From: Roseivirga sp. E12
GTDB taxonomy: Bacteria; Bacteroidota; Bacteroidia; Cytophagales; Cyclobacteriaceae
DNA length: 64,000 nt
Direction of reading: 5' to 3'
Assembly: GCF_017592825.1 (NCBI RefSeq)
Contig: NZ_JAGFMD010000010.1
Span: 62,001 to 126,000, forward strand
This document shows, piece by piece, positions 9,082 to 18,580 of this stretch. Position 1 is the stretch's first letter. Every line of letters begins with the position of its first letter. The notes under the pieces were generated by a model. The model ran no database searches. It was not told the DNA's origin and saw nothing but the letters and a program-made list of their open reading frames with translations. Position numbers and translations under genes: made by a program.

Positions 9082-10158
9082 GTGGAATGTACCATTTCAA
9101 TAGATAACCACTCATATTCTTTAACTCAATTTTCGCAATTGGGTTTAGGAAAAAAGGCTCATTGGGCCCTTTCTGCCCAAAAATTTATCAAACAATGGCT
9201 GAGCAATCAACCGTCATTTTCAATTTCCACCTCAGGCTCCACTGGGCAACCAAAAACGATTGAGATCACTAGAGAGCAGATGATCTCCAGTGCCTTGGCG
9301 ACCATTAAAACGCTCGAACTCTCTGAAGGAACAAAAGCACTAGTTTGTATCAATACAGATTTCATTGGCGGGCAGATGATGTTGGTCCGAGGAATGGTAG
9401 GTAACTGGCATCTTAGCTTAGTTGAACCGTCCATGGATGTCTCTTTATTTCCCCTTAATCAGACATATGACTTTACCGCATTGGTACCCCTACAAATCAA
9501 TTCATTACTCAAGTCTGATCAAGGGACTGCATTTCTAAATGGTATTCAAAAAATCATTATCGGTGGGGCAGCAATCTCGGGCAGTTTAGTTGAAAAAATT
9601 CAAACCTTAAACAGTCAATGCTATCATACATATGGTATGACTGAAACTGTTTCTCATATTGGCCTAAAGCCCTTAAATGGTCCGAGTAAGTCAGACTGGT
9701 TTGATTTGGTAGGAGATTCTATCATTAAGAAGAATGCAACAGGCTGTCTTGAAGTGTTCGGGACTGTGACCAATAATCAGTGGGTAAGCACAAATGATCT
9801 CGTAGAGATTCAGGGGAAGAAGTTTAGATGGCTGGGGCGTGCAGACTTAGTTGTTAATAGCGGTGGTATAAAGATTCTAGTTGAAAGTGCCGAGGAGATG
9901 ATTAATCAACGCTTACCCGAAGCACTAAAAGGTACAATAGCACTTTGGAAACAGGTAAATGGTGAGCTCGGAGAAGAGCTCATTGGCATGAGCACAAGCC
10001 AATCTACAATAGCACATATTCAAGCTCATCGGGAAGACATATCAAAAGATCTGCCTAAATATCACTTACCCAAAACCTGGATCTCAATACCAGCATTTCA
10101 GTTCACACAGACCGGCAAAATCGATAGGGCTAAAACCTTATCCCGTTCAATTACCTAA
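9082..10158 (+). CDS. menE: Acyl-CoA synthetase, likely o-succinylbenzoate-CoA ligase MenE
   Basis: 358 residues of the AMP-binding ANL family, short as is typical for Bacteroidota MenE. Visible: phosphate loop TSGSTGQPK (50-58), YGMTETVSHIG (184-194), D239 in TNDLV, R253 in LGRADLV, and the C-terminal catalytic lysine K346 in TGKIDRAK. MenE activates o-succinylbenzoate with CoA. The start is GTG at 9082; no better ATG precedes it. No menC gene, its usual neighbour, is in the window. The menaquinone context gives the assignment; by sequence alone a different carboxylate substrate is possible. Confidence 0.85.
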   Translation: MECTISIDNHSYSLTQFSQLGLGKKAHWALSAQKFIKQWLSNQPSFSISTSGSTGQPKTIEITREQMISSALATIKTLELSEGTKALVCINTDFIGGQMMLVRGMVGNWHLSLVEPSMDVSLFPLNQTYDFTALVPLQINSLLKSDQGTAFLNGIQKIIIGGAAISGSLVEKIQTLNSQCYHTYGMTETVSHIGLKPLNGPSKSDWFDLVGDSIIKKNATGCLEVFGTVTNNQWVSTNDLVEIQGKKFRWLGRADLVVNSGGIKILVESAEEMINQRLPEALKGTIALWKQVNGELGEELIGMSTSQSTIAHIQAHREDISKDLPKYHLPKTWISIPAFQFTQTGKIDRAKTLSRSIT

Positions 10159-10245
10159 AAACCAGTCTACTAGAAGACATTCTCGTAATAGTCCTTTATT
10201 GTTTCTCTACTGGAATTATTAAATTAATAAGGCAATCAACCTCTT

Positions 10246-11496
10246 ATGAGAAAGCTGGCCTTACTCTGCATATCGTTTTTATTCCTTTCGCAAATGGGGA
10301 AAGGGCAAGAATTATATCGAGAAGGTTTTATTCTGACCAGCCCATTTGACACCGTTCGAGGTCAAGTCAAGTATTATAGTTACAACAAGGCTGCAACACA
10401 ATGTGTATTTCGAATTGAGGACACAGGGGAAGAGAAAGTCTATCAACCTGGTGAAATCTATGGGTACGGTATAGAAAATAGATTGCTGTTTAATTCAAAG
10501 AAGGTCTCTCCTTCCAAAATCGTTTTTCTCGAAGTTATTTATGAGGGAACAATGCGACTTTATGGTTATCGAGATCAATTTAGACGCAACTACTTTTACC
10601 TAGAAAACACTTCTTCTGGTGACTTTGAGGCTCTGACGGAAAAGCTTGTAGGCAACAAGCTTCGCCAACGAGTATTTAAACCATACATCGATGTACTGAA
10701 ATTGATGCTTGACAAAAGTGAGCTCATCTTAGACAAAATAGAAAGCACTGCCTTAACCCATAAATCGCTCACAAATCTCTTGGTGGAGTATGACGAGCGC
10801 TATGCCAATTTTAAGGGAAGAGTACTCCATGGCTCTAAGGAGCAATGGCCTCCTACTACAGGCTTTTATTTAATTCAAGGCATGGCTCAACAAAAACTAG
10901 GAGATTATGCAGGCACAGGGAACGCCTACCTTGCCGGATTGGGAGTCAAATTCCAAAAAGAAATCTCAAGAGGAACAAAGAGGCTCTACCTAGATCTTGA
11001 CCTTAATCTATCCTACGAGTCATTCCAACAGACATACACTAAAACAGAAGAAGTTACCGACCAATCCATCGTTACCAATGGACTGAACTTTGCTTTTATT
11101 TCTACCAACACGACAATCCGTGGAAACGTGGATCACTCAACCACAATTAACTTGAGACGCCTAAACCTTGGCATGCCATTGAACATTAAATATGTTTTCC
11201 CTGGCAAGAAATGGTTATTCACAATGAACAGTGGCATTAACCCACAACACGCATTAACAAAAAGTGGCCAAATTAATGGCGTGTTGACTCAAGACGAAAA
11301 TGTACTGATAGATATCACCAGCAAAGAAGAAACAGAAAGGTTCAGAATGGCCATCAATATTGGATTTGGAATTCAGCTAAGCGCCAAGAAAACCTATTTT
11401 CTTGACTTCCAACATTCCCCATCTTGGTTCAATCAAGGCATCTTGAAGTATAAATATAGCTTCATAAGGCTCGGACTTCTTCTTGACAAGAATTAG
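10246..11496 (+). CDS. Exported protein of unknown function, probable outer-membrane barrel
   Basis: 416 residues with a signal peptide (1-20, ending MGKGQ). The N-terminal half contains a compact beta-rich segment (about 20-130). The C-terminal half has alternating hydrophobic strands with charged turns and ends in YKYSFIRLGLLLDKN, a pattern consistent with an outer-membrane beta-barrel. I recognise no named family. It stands alone between menE and the convergent XRE/S24 gene, whose end is four bases away. Function unknown. Confidence 0.7.
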   Translation: MRKLALLCISFLFLSQMGKGQELYREGFILTSPFDTVRGQVKYYSYNKAATQCVFRIEDTGEEKVYQPGEIYGYGIENRLLFNSKKVSPSKIVFLEVIYEGTMRLYGYRDQFRRNYFYLENTSSGDFEALTEKLVGNKLRQRVFKPYIDVLKLMLDKSELILDKIESTALTHKSLTNLLVEYDERYANFKGRVLHGSKEQWPPTTGFYLIQGMAQQKLGDYAGTGNAYLAGLGVKFQKEISRGTKRLYLDLDLNLSYESFQQTYTKTEEVTDQSIVTNGLNFAFISTNTTIRGNVDHSTTINLRRLNLGMPLNIKYVFPGKKWLFTMNSGINPQHALTKSGQINGVLTQDENVLIDITSKEETERFRMAINIGFGIQLSAKKTYFLDFQHSPSWFNQGILKYKYSFIRLGLLLDKN

Positions 11497-11500
11497 TCAA

Positions 11501-12283
11501 TCAGTTTTTGAGTTTGATGATTTCCTTTTGAAGCTCGAGCACAATATTCTTCAGATCATCAAAATTCAAATCATCTTCTGATGATTCCGGAATATCCATA
11601 CTGATAAAAGCCTTTGCTTCCCAAACCTCAATCACATCGGATGCATCAATCCGATAAGGAGAATAGGCCTTGTTATCAGAAACTAGAAAGAGTTGTCCAT
11701 GTTCTTGAGTGTAGTCAAAGACCCGCTTATAAACTACCCCCTCTTCTTTAGAGAGTACTATGTAACACTTTCCGCTTCTAATATTTGTCAAACCCTCCAT
11801 ATACTCACCAATCACCACTGTACCCGGTTTAATTGGAAGCATGGAATCACCCGTAATCTCAAAAGCTCTATATGTCGCATTCCTTGGTAAGTTTGGCAAT
11901 TGAAACTTTGGCATCTCCTCTAGGTAGTGAGGGTCGGCATAGCCATTGAGGTATCCAGCCGAAGCCTTCTGTGGAATTAGGTCTATGTATTCATTATCAT
12001 CCTGATCTACGGTTATGGACAACACCTTCATATTTCCATCCGCCTCGTTTAATGCTTCGATCGCTTTTAAATCCATTCGCGTCAAGTCCTTGGTCAACAG
12101 GTTGTCAACGGAAACACGGAACACCTTGGACATATTCAGAAGGTTATTGAGCCTTGGATCAGCTCTGCCCTCTTCGTAGGCTCCGACTAGCGATCGTTTA
12201 ATTCCAATGCGATCAGCAAAGTCTCCTTGAGTCCATTGGTGCTGCTTTCTTAAATGCTTAATATTACCTGAAATAGTGCTCAT
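11501..12283 (-). CDS. XRE-family transcriptional regulator with S24 (LexA-like) peptidase domain
   Basis: 260 residues. An HTH_3 domain occupies about 6-60 (IKHLRKQHQWTQGDFADRIG, then a recognition helix near SLVGAYEEG). A C-terminal LexA/CI-like domain has catalytic S147 (GDSMLP) and K186 (VVYKRVF) and a possible self-cleavage site A109-G110 (KASAGYLNG). A short coiled coil ends the protein. Such proteins repress promoters until activated RecA or another signal triggers autoproteolysis; whether this one senses DNA damage is not shown. Two tandem 13-bp sites in the gap to the divergent gene (12318-12350) are candidate operators. Confidence 0.88.
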   Translation of the reverse strand: MSTISGNIKHLRKQHQWTQGDFADRIGIKRSLVGAYEEGRADPRLNNLLNMSKVFRVSVDNLLTKDLTRMDLKAIEALNEADGNMKVLSITVDQDDNEYIDLIPQKASAGYLNGYADPHYLEEMPKFQLPNLPRNATYRAFEITGDSMLPIKPGTVVIGEYMEGLTNIRSGKCYIVLSKEEGVVYKRVFDYTQEHGQLFLVSDNKAYSPYRIDASDVIEVWEAKAFISMDIPESSEDDLNFDDLKNIVLELQKEIIKLKN

Positions 12284-12317
12284 AGCTCATCAGTTTGCCT
12301 AAAGATAGAAATTATCA

Positions 12318-12350
12318 CTAATATTTTTAGTTTTATGTTAATATTTTTAG
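12318..12350. promoter_or_regulatory. Tandem imperfect-palindrome sites, candidate XRE/S24 operator
   Basis: CTAATATTTTTAG (12318-12330) and TTAATATTTTTAG (12338-12350) differ at one base and start 20 bp apart, about two helical turns. The first has CTAA-N5-TTAG symmetry. They lie in the 117-bp divergent gap, 35 bp upstream of the XRE/S24 ATG (12283). The spacing on one face of the helix suits cooperative binding by a CI-like dimer. Operator function is inferred. Confidence 0.5.
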
Positions 12351-12400
12351 CGAAACTTTGGCATGTAATTGGCTAGAAAAGAGATGTCAAAACTTCAATC

Positions 12401-13078
12401 ATGAGAACAACATTTTTAATAATCGGTCTATTAATTACTTCTCTCCTTTCTGCTCAAAACAATTCCACAATTGGATTCTCCCTACATGGCTTTTTGCCGA
12501 CTGGTGAACTAAAACGTGAAGCATCCGAAATTTGGGGTGGTGGCTTTGGAATGGAAGCTGCTTTTCAGATCAATGAGTCTCCTATTTACCTAGGTGGAAC
12601 GCTCGATTTTACCCGTTATGGCTCAAAGGTCAGAAAAGGATTTCATAATGAAGATCTGCCTGACGTGCGCTACAGGCATCATAATGAGATGTTACGTTTA
12701 CTATCAGTAGTTCGAATTAAGCCAGAAACTAAAACCCGTTTTTTACCTTATGCAGACTTCAATTTTGGCTATAGCTATGTATATACCAGGGCTAGGGTTT
12801 TCGATCGTGAATTTGACGAAGTGGTAGATGAGTTCTTTGAGTTAGACGATTTCGTCTTCACCTATGGATTTGGTGGCGGGATAGAGTATATCATTGACGA
12901 ATCCATTAGCCTTGACTTCCATTTTAGAAGCACCTATAGCACTCGAGGTGACTACTTAACTCCAAATACAATTCAATACGATCCGGATATCGAGAACTAC
13001 AATCTAGACATTCAGCATTCGCGATTTAACTCCATAACCTTTGGTTTTGGTGTGAAATTGCTTCTACGAGAAATGTAG
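12401..13078 (+). CDS. Outer-membrane beta-barrel protein (OmpA/OmpW-like fold)
   Basis: 225 residues: signal peptide 1-18 (ending LLSAQ), then amphipathic strands typical of an 8-stranded barrel (IGFSLHGFLPTG, GGGFGMEAAFQI, PYADFNFGYSYVY, VFTYGFGGGIEYII) and a terminal strand ending FGFGVKLLLREM. It belongs to the generic 'porin family/outer membrane protein beta-barrel' group; no transport role can be assigned. It is divergent from the XRE/S24 regulator and shares the intergenic region holding the candidate operator, so it may be under that regulator's control. Confidence 0.8.
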   Translation: MRTTFLIIGLLITSLLSAQNNSTIGFSLHGFLPTGELKREASEIWGGGFGMEAAFQINESPIYLGGTLDFTRYGSKVRKGFHNEDLPDVRYRHHNEMLRLLSVVRIKPETKTRFLPYADFNFGYSYVYTRARVFDREFDEVVDEFFELDDFVFTYGFGGGIEYIIDESISLDFHFRSTYSTRGDYLTPNTIQYDPDIENYNLDIQHSRFNSITFGFGVKLLLREM

Positions 13079-13189
13079 ATCCGTTTTGTAGCCATTCATA
13101 ACAACATACTCGCGCTCTTAGAATTTGGATTTCTGCATTGACATTCTTGGTATACTTTGAAGGTTATATCAATCAAAACCAAGAATCTA

Positions 13190-16100
13190 ATGACAACCGT
13201 AAAACTTCAAGATTCCTTCTTTAGAAGAATCTCACTGATTTGCTTGTCGATTCTGCTTAGCGCCCCTCTGATGTTCGGGCAAAAAGTGGACATGGACATG
13301 TTTAAAAATATGAAAGCACGAAGTATTGGTCCGGCCGCCATGAGTGGACGTATCACTGCTATCGATGTTGTTGAAAGCAATCCGGATATTATACTTGCTG
13401 GTGCTGCTTCAGGGGGCCTATGGCGCTCTACTGGTGGTGGGCTGGACTGGGAACCACTTTTTGATAAAGAAGCTGTTCTCGGTATCGGTGCTATCGACAT
13501 CCACCAACCAAACCCAGACATCATTTGGGTAGGTACTGGTGAAGGAAACCCTAGAAACTCTGTTAGCAGTGGCTATGGAGTCTATAAATCAATTGACGGT
13601 GGTGACACTTGGGAATTGATGGGTCTTGAAAAGACACGTAATATCCATAGGATTATGATTCACCCTAATGATCCTAACACGGTTTATGTAGGAGCAATCG
13701 GTTCTCCTTGGGGTGAGCACGAAGAAAGAGGTGTTTTTAGAACTAAAGATGGTGGAAAGACTTGGGAAAAGATTCTTTACACTAACAACTTGACTGGTGT
13801 TGCTGATATGGTAGCAGACCCGTCAAATCCTGATAAGATTTTTGTAGCCATGTGGGAGCACAAACGTTGGCCTTGGACATTCAAGTCTGGTGGCGAAGGT
13901 TCCGGACTTTATGTAACAATGGATGGTGGAGATACTTGGAAAAACCTTCAGGGAGAAGGTGGACTTCCAAAAGGAGATTATGGTAGAATCGGTTTGGCGA
14001 TCTCTCAAAGCCGACCTGACTATGTCTATGCCATGATTGAAAACAAGGCTAATGGTCTTTACAGATCTACCGATGGTGGTAAAACTTGGGAACTAAGAGC
14101 AGCTGCTTCTAAGCAACCTAATATGGGCAACAGGCCTTTCTACTACTCTTCTATTTATGTGGATACTAAGAACGAAAACAGGCTATATAGCTTGTATTCA
14201 ATGGTATCTCGCTCTGAAGATGGTGGTAAGTCTTGGGAAGTAATCATCCCTTACTCTGGTGTTCACCCAGATCACCATGCATGGTGGATTCACCCGGAAG
14301 ACCCAACTTTTATGGTTGATGGTAACGATGGTGGATTGAATATTACAAGAGATATGGGTAAGACTTGGAGGTTCACTGAGAAGCTTCCGGTTGGCCAGTT
14401 CTACCACATCAATGTAGATGACGATATGCCTTATAACGTTTACGGTGGTATGCAAGACAATGGTTCTTGGGTAGGTCCTGCTTATGTTTTCAATTTTGCG
14501 GGTATCAGAAACCACGATTGGCAAGAGCTAAGCTTCGGTGATGGTTTCGATGTAGCGCCAATCCCAGGTGACTCTCGCTATGGATATACCATGTCTCAAC
14601 AAGGTAATGTACAGCGATATGACCGTGTATCTGGATATGGTAAAACGGTTAAGCCTACATCTCCTGATACATCTATCACGCTTAGATTTAACTGGAATGC
14701 TCCAGTAGCAATCGATCCACATAACCCTAATGGTGTTTATTATGGATCTCAGCATTTGCATTACAGTTCTAACAGAGGTGACGACTGGGAAGTACTTTCT
14801 CCAGACTTGTCAACCAACGACCCTGAAAAGCAAAAGCAGAATGCTAGTGGTGGTTTGACCATCGATGCAACTGGTGCTGAAAACCATACCACTACCCTAG
14901 CAATCGCGCCTAGCCCAGTCGACAGAAATGTGATTTGGGTAGGTACTGATGACGGTAACGTTCAAGTGACGCAAGACAGAGGTGGTAGCTGGACAAACAC
15001 TGCTGCTAACCTTACTGGTCTGCCTGCAGGTAGCTGGATCCCTCAAATTGTAGCATCGAAGTACAATGCTGGAGAAGCATTCGTGATTGCGAACGATTAC
15101 AGAAGAAACAACTGGTCTGCTTATGCATATCACACAACTGATTTCGGTCAGACTTGGACTAGAATTGTTGATGATAGTGATGTATTCGGTTACACATTAT
15201 CCATTCTTCAAGATCCAATCGAGCCAAACCTTATCTTCTTAGGAACTGAGAATGGTCTTTATGTAAGTTTTGACAAAGCTCAAAACTGGAACAAGTGGAA
15301 CCATGGCTACCCATCGGCATCTACTATGGACCTTGCACTTCAAGAAAGAGAGCATGACTTGGCCATCGGTACTTTCGGTAGAGCATTCTACATTCTAGAT
15401 GACATCCGTCCTTTGAGGGAGTTTGCATCTAAAGGTATTGCTAATGCAATGAATGAAGACATCGTTGTATTTGATGTTGCTGATGCTTACCAAATGACTT
15501 ACAGACAGCCTGCAGGTATGAGATTCCCAGCAAGCGGTGGTCCTTTCGAGGGTCAGAACAAGTACCTGAGTTCGGCAAGTGTTAAGTATTTCGTAAGAGA
15601 TGACAAGGCTAAGGAAGCTCCGAAAGAAGAAGCTAAGAGCAAACGCAGAAGAGGTAAGAAAGAAGAAGTAAAAGAAGAAGCTGCTCCTAAAAAGCTACCT
15701 ACTAAGATCAAGATGACTGTTTTGAGCATGTCTGGAGACACTATCAGAACAGCCTCTGGTAATGTTAAGAAGGGACAGATCAACACTTTGACTTGGGATC
15801 TAAGAAGGAGAAATCCATATCCAATTTCTAGAACTGCTGGTGGAAACCAATTCGGTGGAAGATTTGGTGGCGGAATAAGCGCAGGTGGAAGAAACCGTGA
15901 ACAGGCTGCTGGCTCAGCAATGCCAGGTGATTACAAAATTCACATTCACTATAACGACCAGAGTATAGAGAAAACGGTGAAAGTTCACTATGACCCGCGT
16001 ATTCAAGTGAACACTTCTGATTTGAGAGCTAAGCAGCAGTTCGAAGACGAAGTTTTAGAAATGAATCAGAAATGGGCAGCTGTAACAAGAAGAGTGAGAG

Positions 16101-16501
16101 ATGCACAAAGTGTTGTCACTAAAGTGGAAGCTCAAATGAAAAACGCTGACAAGGATAAGGTGAAAGACTTGAAAAAAGCCATCAAAGAAATGAACAAGCA
16201 TTTCGATGAAGCCAAGAAAGTCACTATCGGCCTTCCGAGAGATAGAGCACAAAATGCTCCGCGGGTTAATTATCCAAATGCTGGTCAATGGATTGGCCAA
16301 GCAAGAAGATATGCAAGTTCTCGCTTAACAGCACCGGGTACTAATGAGAGAAGTCTACTCGAGAATGCTGAGAAGGTGATGAACGAGGCAATGGATATTG
16401 TCAACAACTTCTTCGAAAACGAGTGGCCTAAGTTCAAGGCAGAGTATGAGAAAACAGACATGGGATTCTTCAAGGATTTTGATGATCCGATTAAAAAGTA
16501 A
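13190..16501 (+). CDS. Giant exported BNR/Asp-box (sortilin/VPS10-like) repeat protein
   Basis: 1,103 residues from the ATG at 13190; an upstream TTG (13157) is rejected because the ATG gives a clean signal peptide ending APLMFGQ. Many Asp-box motifs of the form S/TxDGGxTW (SIDGGDTWE, TKDGGKTWE, TMDGGDTWK, STDGGKTWE, SEDGGKSWE) indicate one or two beta-propellers of the sortilin/glycosyl-hydrolase-like type. A Lys/Glu-rich linker and a helical C-terminal region follow. Related proteins are exported in Bacteroidota; no catalytic residue is evident, so a binding or scaffolding role is likely. A paralogue lies at 41095. A strong terminator follows at 16521. Confidence 0.88.
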   Translation: MTTVKLQDSFFRRISLICLSILLSAPLMFGQKVDMDMFKNMKARSIGPAAMSGRITAIDVVESNPDIILAGAASGGLWRSTGGGLDWEPLFDKEAVLGIGAIDIHQPNPDIIWVGTGEGNPRNSVSSGYGVYKSIDGGDTWELMGLEKTRNIHRIMIHPNDPNTVYVGAIGSPWGEHEERGVFRTKDGGKTWEKILYTNNLTGVADMVADPSNPDKIFVAMWEHKRWPWTFKSGGEGSGLYVTMDGGDTWKNLQGEGGLPKGDYGRIGLAISQSRPDYVYAMIENKANGLYRSTDGGKTWELRAAASKQPNMGNRPFYYSSIYVDTKNENRLYSLYSMVSRSEDGGKSWEVIIPYSGVHPDHHAWWIHPEDPTFMVDGNDGGLNITRDMGKTWRFTEKLPVGQFYHINVDDDMPYNVYGGMQDNGSWVGPAYVFNFAGIRNHDWQELSFGDGFDVAPIPGDSRYGYTMSQQGNVQRYDRVSGYGKTVKPTSPDTSITLRFNWNAPVAIDPHNPNGVYYGSQHLHYSSNRGDDWEVLSPDLSTNDPEKQKQNASGGLTIDATGAENHTTTLAIAPSPVDRNVIWVGTDDGNVQVTQDRGGSWTNTAANLTGLPAGSWIPQIVASKYNAGEAFVIANDYRRNNWSAYAYHTTDFGQTWTRIVDDSDVFGYTLSILQDPIEPNLIFLGTENGLYVSFDKAQNWNKWNHGYPSASTMDLALQEREHDLAIGTFGRAFYILDDIRPLREFASKGIANAMNEDIVVFDVADAYQMTYRQPAGMRFPASGGPFEGQNKYLSSASVKYFVRDDKAKEAPKEEAKSKRRRGKKEEVKEEAAPKKLPTKIKMTVLSMSGDTIRTASGNVKKGQINTLTWDLRRRNPYPISRTAGGNQFGGRFGGGISAGGRNREQAAGSAMPGDYKIHIHYNDQSIEKTVKVHYDPRIQVNTSDLRAKQQFEDEVLEMNQKWAAVTRRVRDAQSVVTKVEAQMKNADKDKVKDLKKAIKEMNKHFDEAKKVTIGLPRDRAQNAPRVNYPNAGQWIGQARRYASSRLTAPGTNERSLLENAEKVMNEAMDIVNNFFENEWPKFKAEYEKTDMGFFKDFDDPIKK

Positions 16502-16520
16502 TAAGAGATTACTTAGATGA

Positions 16521-16548
16521 AAAGGACGCCAATTGGCGTCCTTTTTTT
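16521..16548 (+). terminator. Rho-independent terminator after the BNR protein
   Basis: AAAGGACGCC, loop AATT, GGCGTCCTTT and a run of seven T. The 10-bp stem lies 20 bases after the stop codon at 16501. Confidence 0.92.
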
Positions 16549-16614
16549 ATGTCAACCAACAAGATCTTTTGCTCCTTCTACCTTTAACTGTATTTTCGCA
16601 GTAAACCGAATGGC

Positions 16615-17460
16615 ATGAGTAAAGTAGCTTGGAAAACCGTAAAAGAGTACGAAGACATTACCTACAAGAAGTCCGGTGATGGTGTAGCAAGAATCGCATT
16701 TAACAGACCAGAAGTCAGAAATGCATTTAGACCTAAAACTGTTGGAGAATTGTTCGAAGCGCTGCTTGATGCTCGTGAGGATACGTCCATCGGTGTAGTA
16801 CTGCTATCAGGAGAAGGGCCCTCTAAAAAAGACGGTGGTTGGGCGTTTTGTTCCGGTGGTGATCAGAATGCTCGAGGCCATCAGGGCTACGTTGATGATG
16901 ATGGAATGCCAAGACTCAACATACTTGAAGTACAGCGTTTGATCAGGTTTATGCCGAAAGTGGTGATCTGCGTTTGCCCAGGTTGGGCAGTTGGTGGTGG
17001 ACACAGTCTGCATACCGTTTGTGATCTTACACTTGCCAGTAAAGAACATGCCATATTCAAACAGACGGATGCTGATGTAACCAGCTTCGATGGTGGTTAT
17101 GGATCCGCCTATCTTGCAAAAATGGTAGGACAAAAACGTGCTCGAGAAATCTTCTTTTTAGGAAGAAACTATTCCGCACAGGAAGCTTTTGAAATGGGCA
17201 TGGTCAATGCAGTAATACCACACGATGAATTAGAGGACACAGCCTATGATTGGGCTCAAGAAATCTTAGAGAAGTCTCCAACGTCTATTAAGATGCTCAA
17301 GTTCGCTTTCAACCTAACAGATGATGGCATGGTTGGACAGCAGGTATTTGCTGGAGAAGCTACGCGACTGGCTTATATGACAGAAGAAGCAAAGGAAGGG
17401 AGAAATGCCTTCCTGGAGAAGAGAAAGCCCAATTTCAAAGACATTAAGTGGATACCGTAA
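16615..17460 (+). CDS. menB: 1,4-dihydroxy-2-naphthoyl-CoA synthase MenB
   Basis: 281 residues of the crotonase superfamily; cyclises o-succinylbenzoyl-CoA. Oxyanion-hole and substrate motifs are CSGGDQ (79-84), PGWAVGGGHSLH (122-133) and SFDGGYGSAYLA (157-168). The segment KQTDADVTSFDGG has Asp (D152) where bicarbonate-dependent type I enzymes have Gly, so by family knowledge this is a type II MenB that supplies its own carboxylate. It stands alone 6.5 kb from menE, with its own upstream region after a terminator. Confidence 0.95.
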   Translation: MSKVAWKTVKEYEDITYKKSGDGVARIAFNRPEVRNAFRPKTVGELFEALLDAREDTSIGVVLLSGEGPSKKDGGWAFCSGGDQNARGHQGYVDDDGMPRLNILEVQRLIRFMPKVVICVCPGWAVGGGHSLHTVCDLTLASKEHAIFKQTDADVTSFDGGYGSAYLAKMVGQKRAREIFFLGRNYSAQEAFEMGMVNAVIPHDELEDTAYDWAQEILEKSPTSIKMLKFAFNLTDDGMVGQQVFAGEATRLAYMTEEAKEGRNAFLEKRKPNFKDIKWIP

Positions 17461-17561
17461 GCGCTACGCTTAGTTATCAGTTCCTAGTTATTAGTAAATC
17501 AGGTAAAAGGTATTTTCAATTACTTGATATACTAAGCCGATAAAACAACCGATTTCTATCT

Positions 17562-17996
17562 ATGATTAATATTACTCAAGCCACTCTCTCAGACTATGCC
17601 GACATCCATCAGATGATTATGGATTTCGCCACTTTTCAGAAAACGCCTGAAAAAGTTTCCATCACTTTGGATCAGATGAAGGAAAATGGTGATGAATTCA
17701 AGGCATTAATTGCCCGAGATGGAGACAAGGCCATTGGCTTTGCTACTTACTATTTTGGGTTTAGTTCATGGTCAGGAAAACACCTTTTTCTTGACGATTT
17801 ATACCTCGAGACCGACTATCGAAGTCAAGGGTTAGGCCATCAGTTTATGGACCAATTAGAATCTATTGCTAAAGACAAGGGATGCCAGTCTATGCGATGG
17901 CTAGTTTCAAGATGGAACGAGCCTGCAATTGCCTTCTATAACAAACGTGGTGCAATCATTGAAGATACCGAAATGACTTGTCAGTTTAAGCTCTGA
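17562..17996 (+). CDS. GNAT N-acetyltransferase (diamine acetyltransferase-like)
   Basis: 144 residues spanning a complete GNAT fold. The acetyl-CoA pyrophosphate loop is in DLYLETDYRSQGLGHQFM (R/QxxGxG form QGLGHQ), and the C-terminal ARWNEPAIAFYNKRGA-like segment (SRWNEPAIAFYNKRGA) is shared with SSAT-like polyamine/thialysine acetyltransferases. The acceptor is not certain. It is nine bases from the convergent DinB-like gene. No operon partner. Confidence 0.85.
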   Translation: MINITQATLSDYADIHQMIMDFATFQKTPEKVSITLDQMKENGDEFKALIARDGDKAIGFATYYFGFSSWSGKHLFLDDLYLETDYRSQGLGHQFMDQLESIAKDKGCQSMRWLVSRWNEPAIAFYNKRGAIIEDTEMTCQFKL

Positions 17997-18004
17997 AAGT
18001 AGCT

Positions 18005-18580
18005 CTAGTTGCCTCTTAAGCTTCCACTAAGCACACTGATATTCGGGTTAATAGGATTCCCAGACATTCTACGCATCATAACAACCTGACCGGTGTGGTA
18101 AATAGCATCAGCTATGGGGCCATTGATGGCATTCCAGAATGGCATTTGTCTACCATCGGCAAACTTGATGTTATAATCATCAAAATCTGAGCTTTTACTA
18201 CCCTTTAGAATACTCACAGTCTTCTCAAGGTTACTTAGTGTTTCATTTCTCACCTTCTCAAAAGTCATTTCCCTAGCATTCCCTGCATCAAACACTTCTT
18301 TTTCGAGCGCGCTCAATAAGAACCTCGAAAGGGTATAAATGTGATCGATAGTTGCCCTAGAGTTCCTACCTTCTTCGACAGGGCCGAATTTCAAATCTTC
18401 TGCCCTCAAACCTTCTGAAGCCCAATAGTATCTAAACCCTAAACCTTCTACCATTCTGGCAGCAATGTTTCCAGAATTGAAGGTACTCTCTGTCTCGGCA
18501 ATAGACTTAAATGTCGACTCTTGAGACTGACCGAAGTTGAAAAGCGCGGCTAAGCAAATAACAGTTAGAAAATATCTCAT
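18005..18580 (-). CDS. Exported DinB-like four-helix protein
   Basis: 191 residues. A signal peptide (about 1-19, ending NFGQSQ) precedes a four-helix region resembling DinB/YfiT hydrolase-like proteins: RATIDHIYTLSRFLLSA and the C-terminal NGPIADAIYHTGQVVMMRRM, both placing histidines where DinB proteins bind metal. Most DinB proteins are cytoplasmic thiol or damage-related enzymes, so the secretion signal is the odd feature. No partner gene is evident; function unknown. Confidence 0.7.
   Translation of the reverse strand: MRYFLTVICLAALFNFGQSQESTFKSIAETESTFNSGNIAARMVEGLGFRYYWASEGLRAEDLKFGPVEEGRNSRATIDHIYTLSRFLLSALEKEVFDAGNAREMTFEKVRNETLSNLEKTVSILKGSKSSDFDDYNIKFADGRQMPFWNAINGPIADAIYHTGQVVMMRRMSGNPINPNISVLSGSLRGN

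Noticed and set aside
13157-13189. TTG start adding 11 residues to the first BNR protein
   Set aside because: The ATG at 13190 gives a complete signal peptide; the extra segment has no signal-peptide character.
13207-16473. Series of minus-strand open frames within the first BNR gene
   Set aside because: Shadows caused by the codon bias of a long gene; no motifs.
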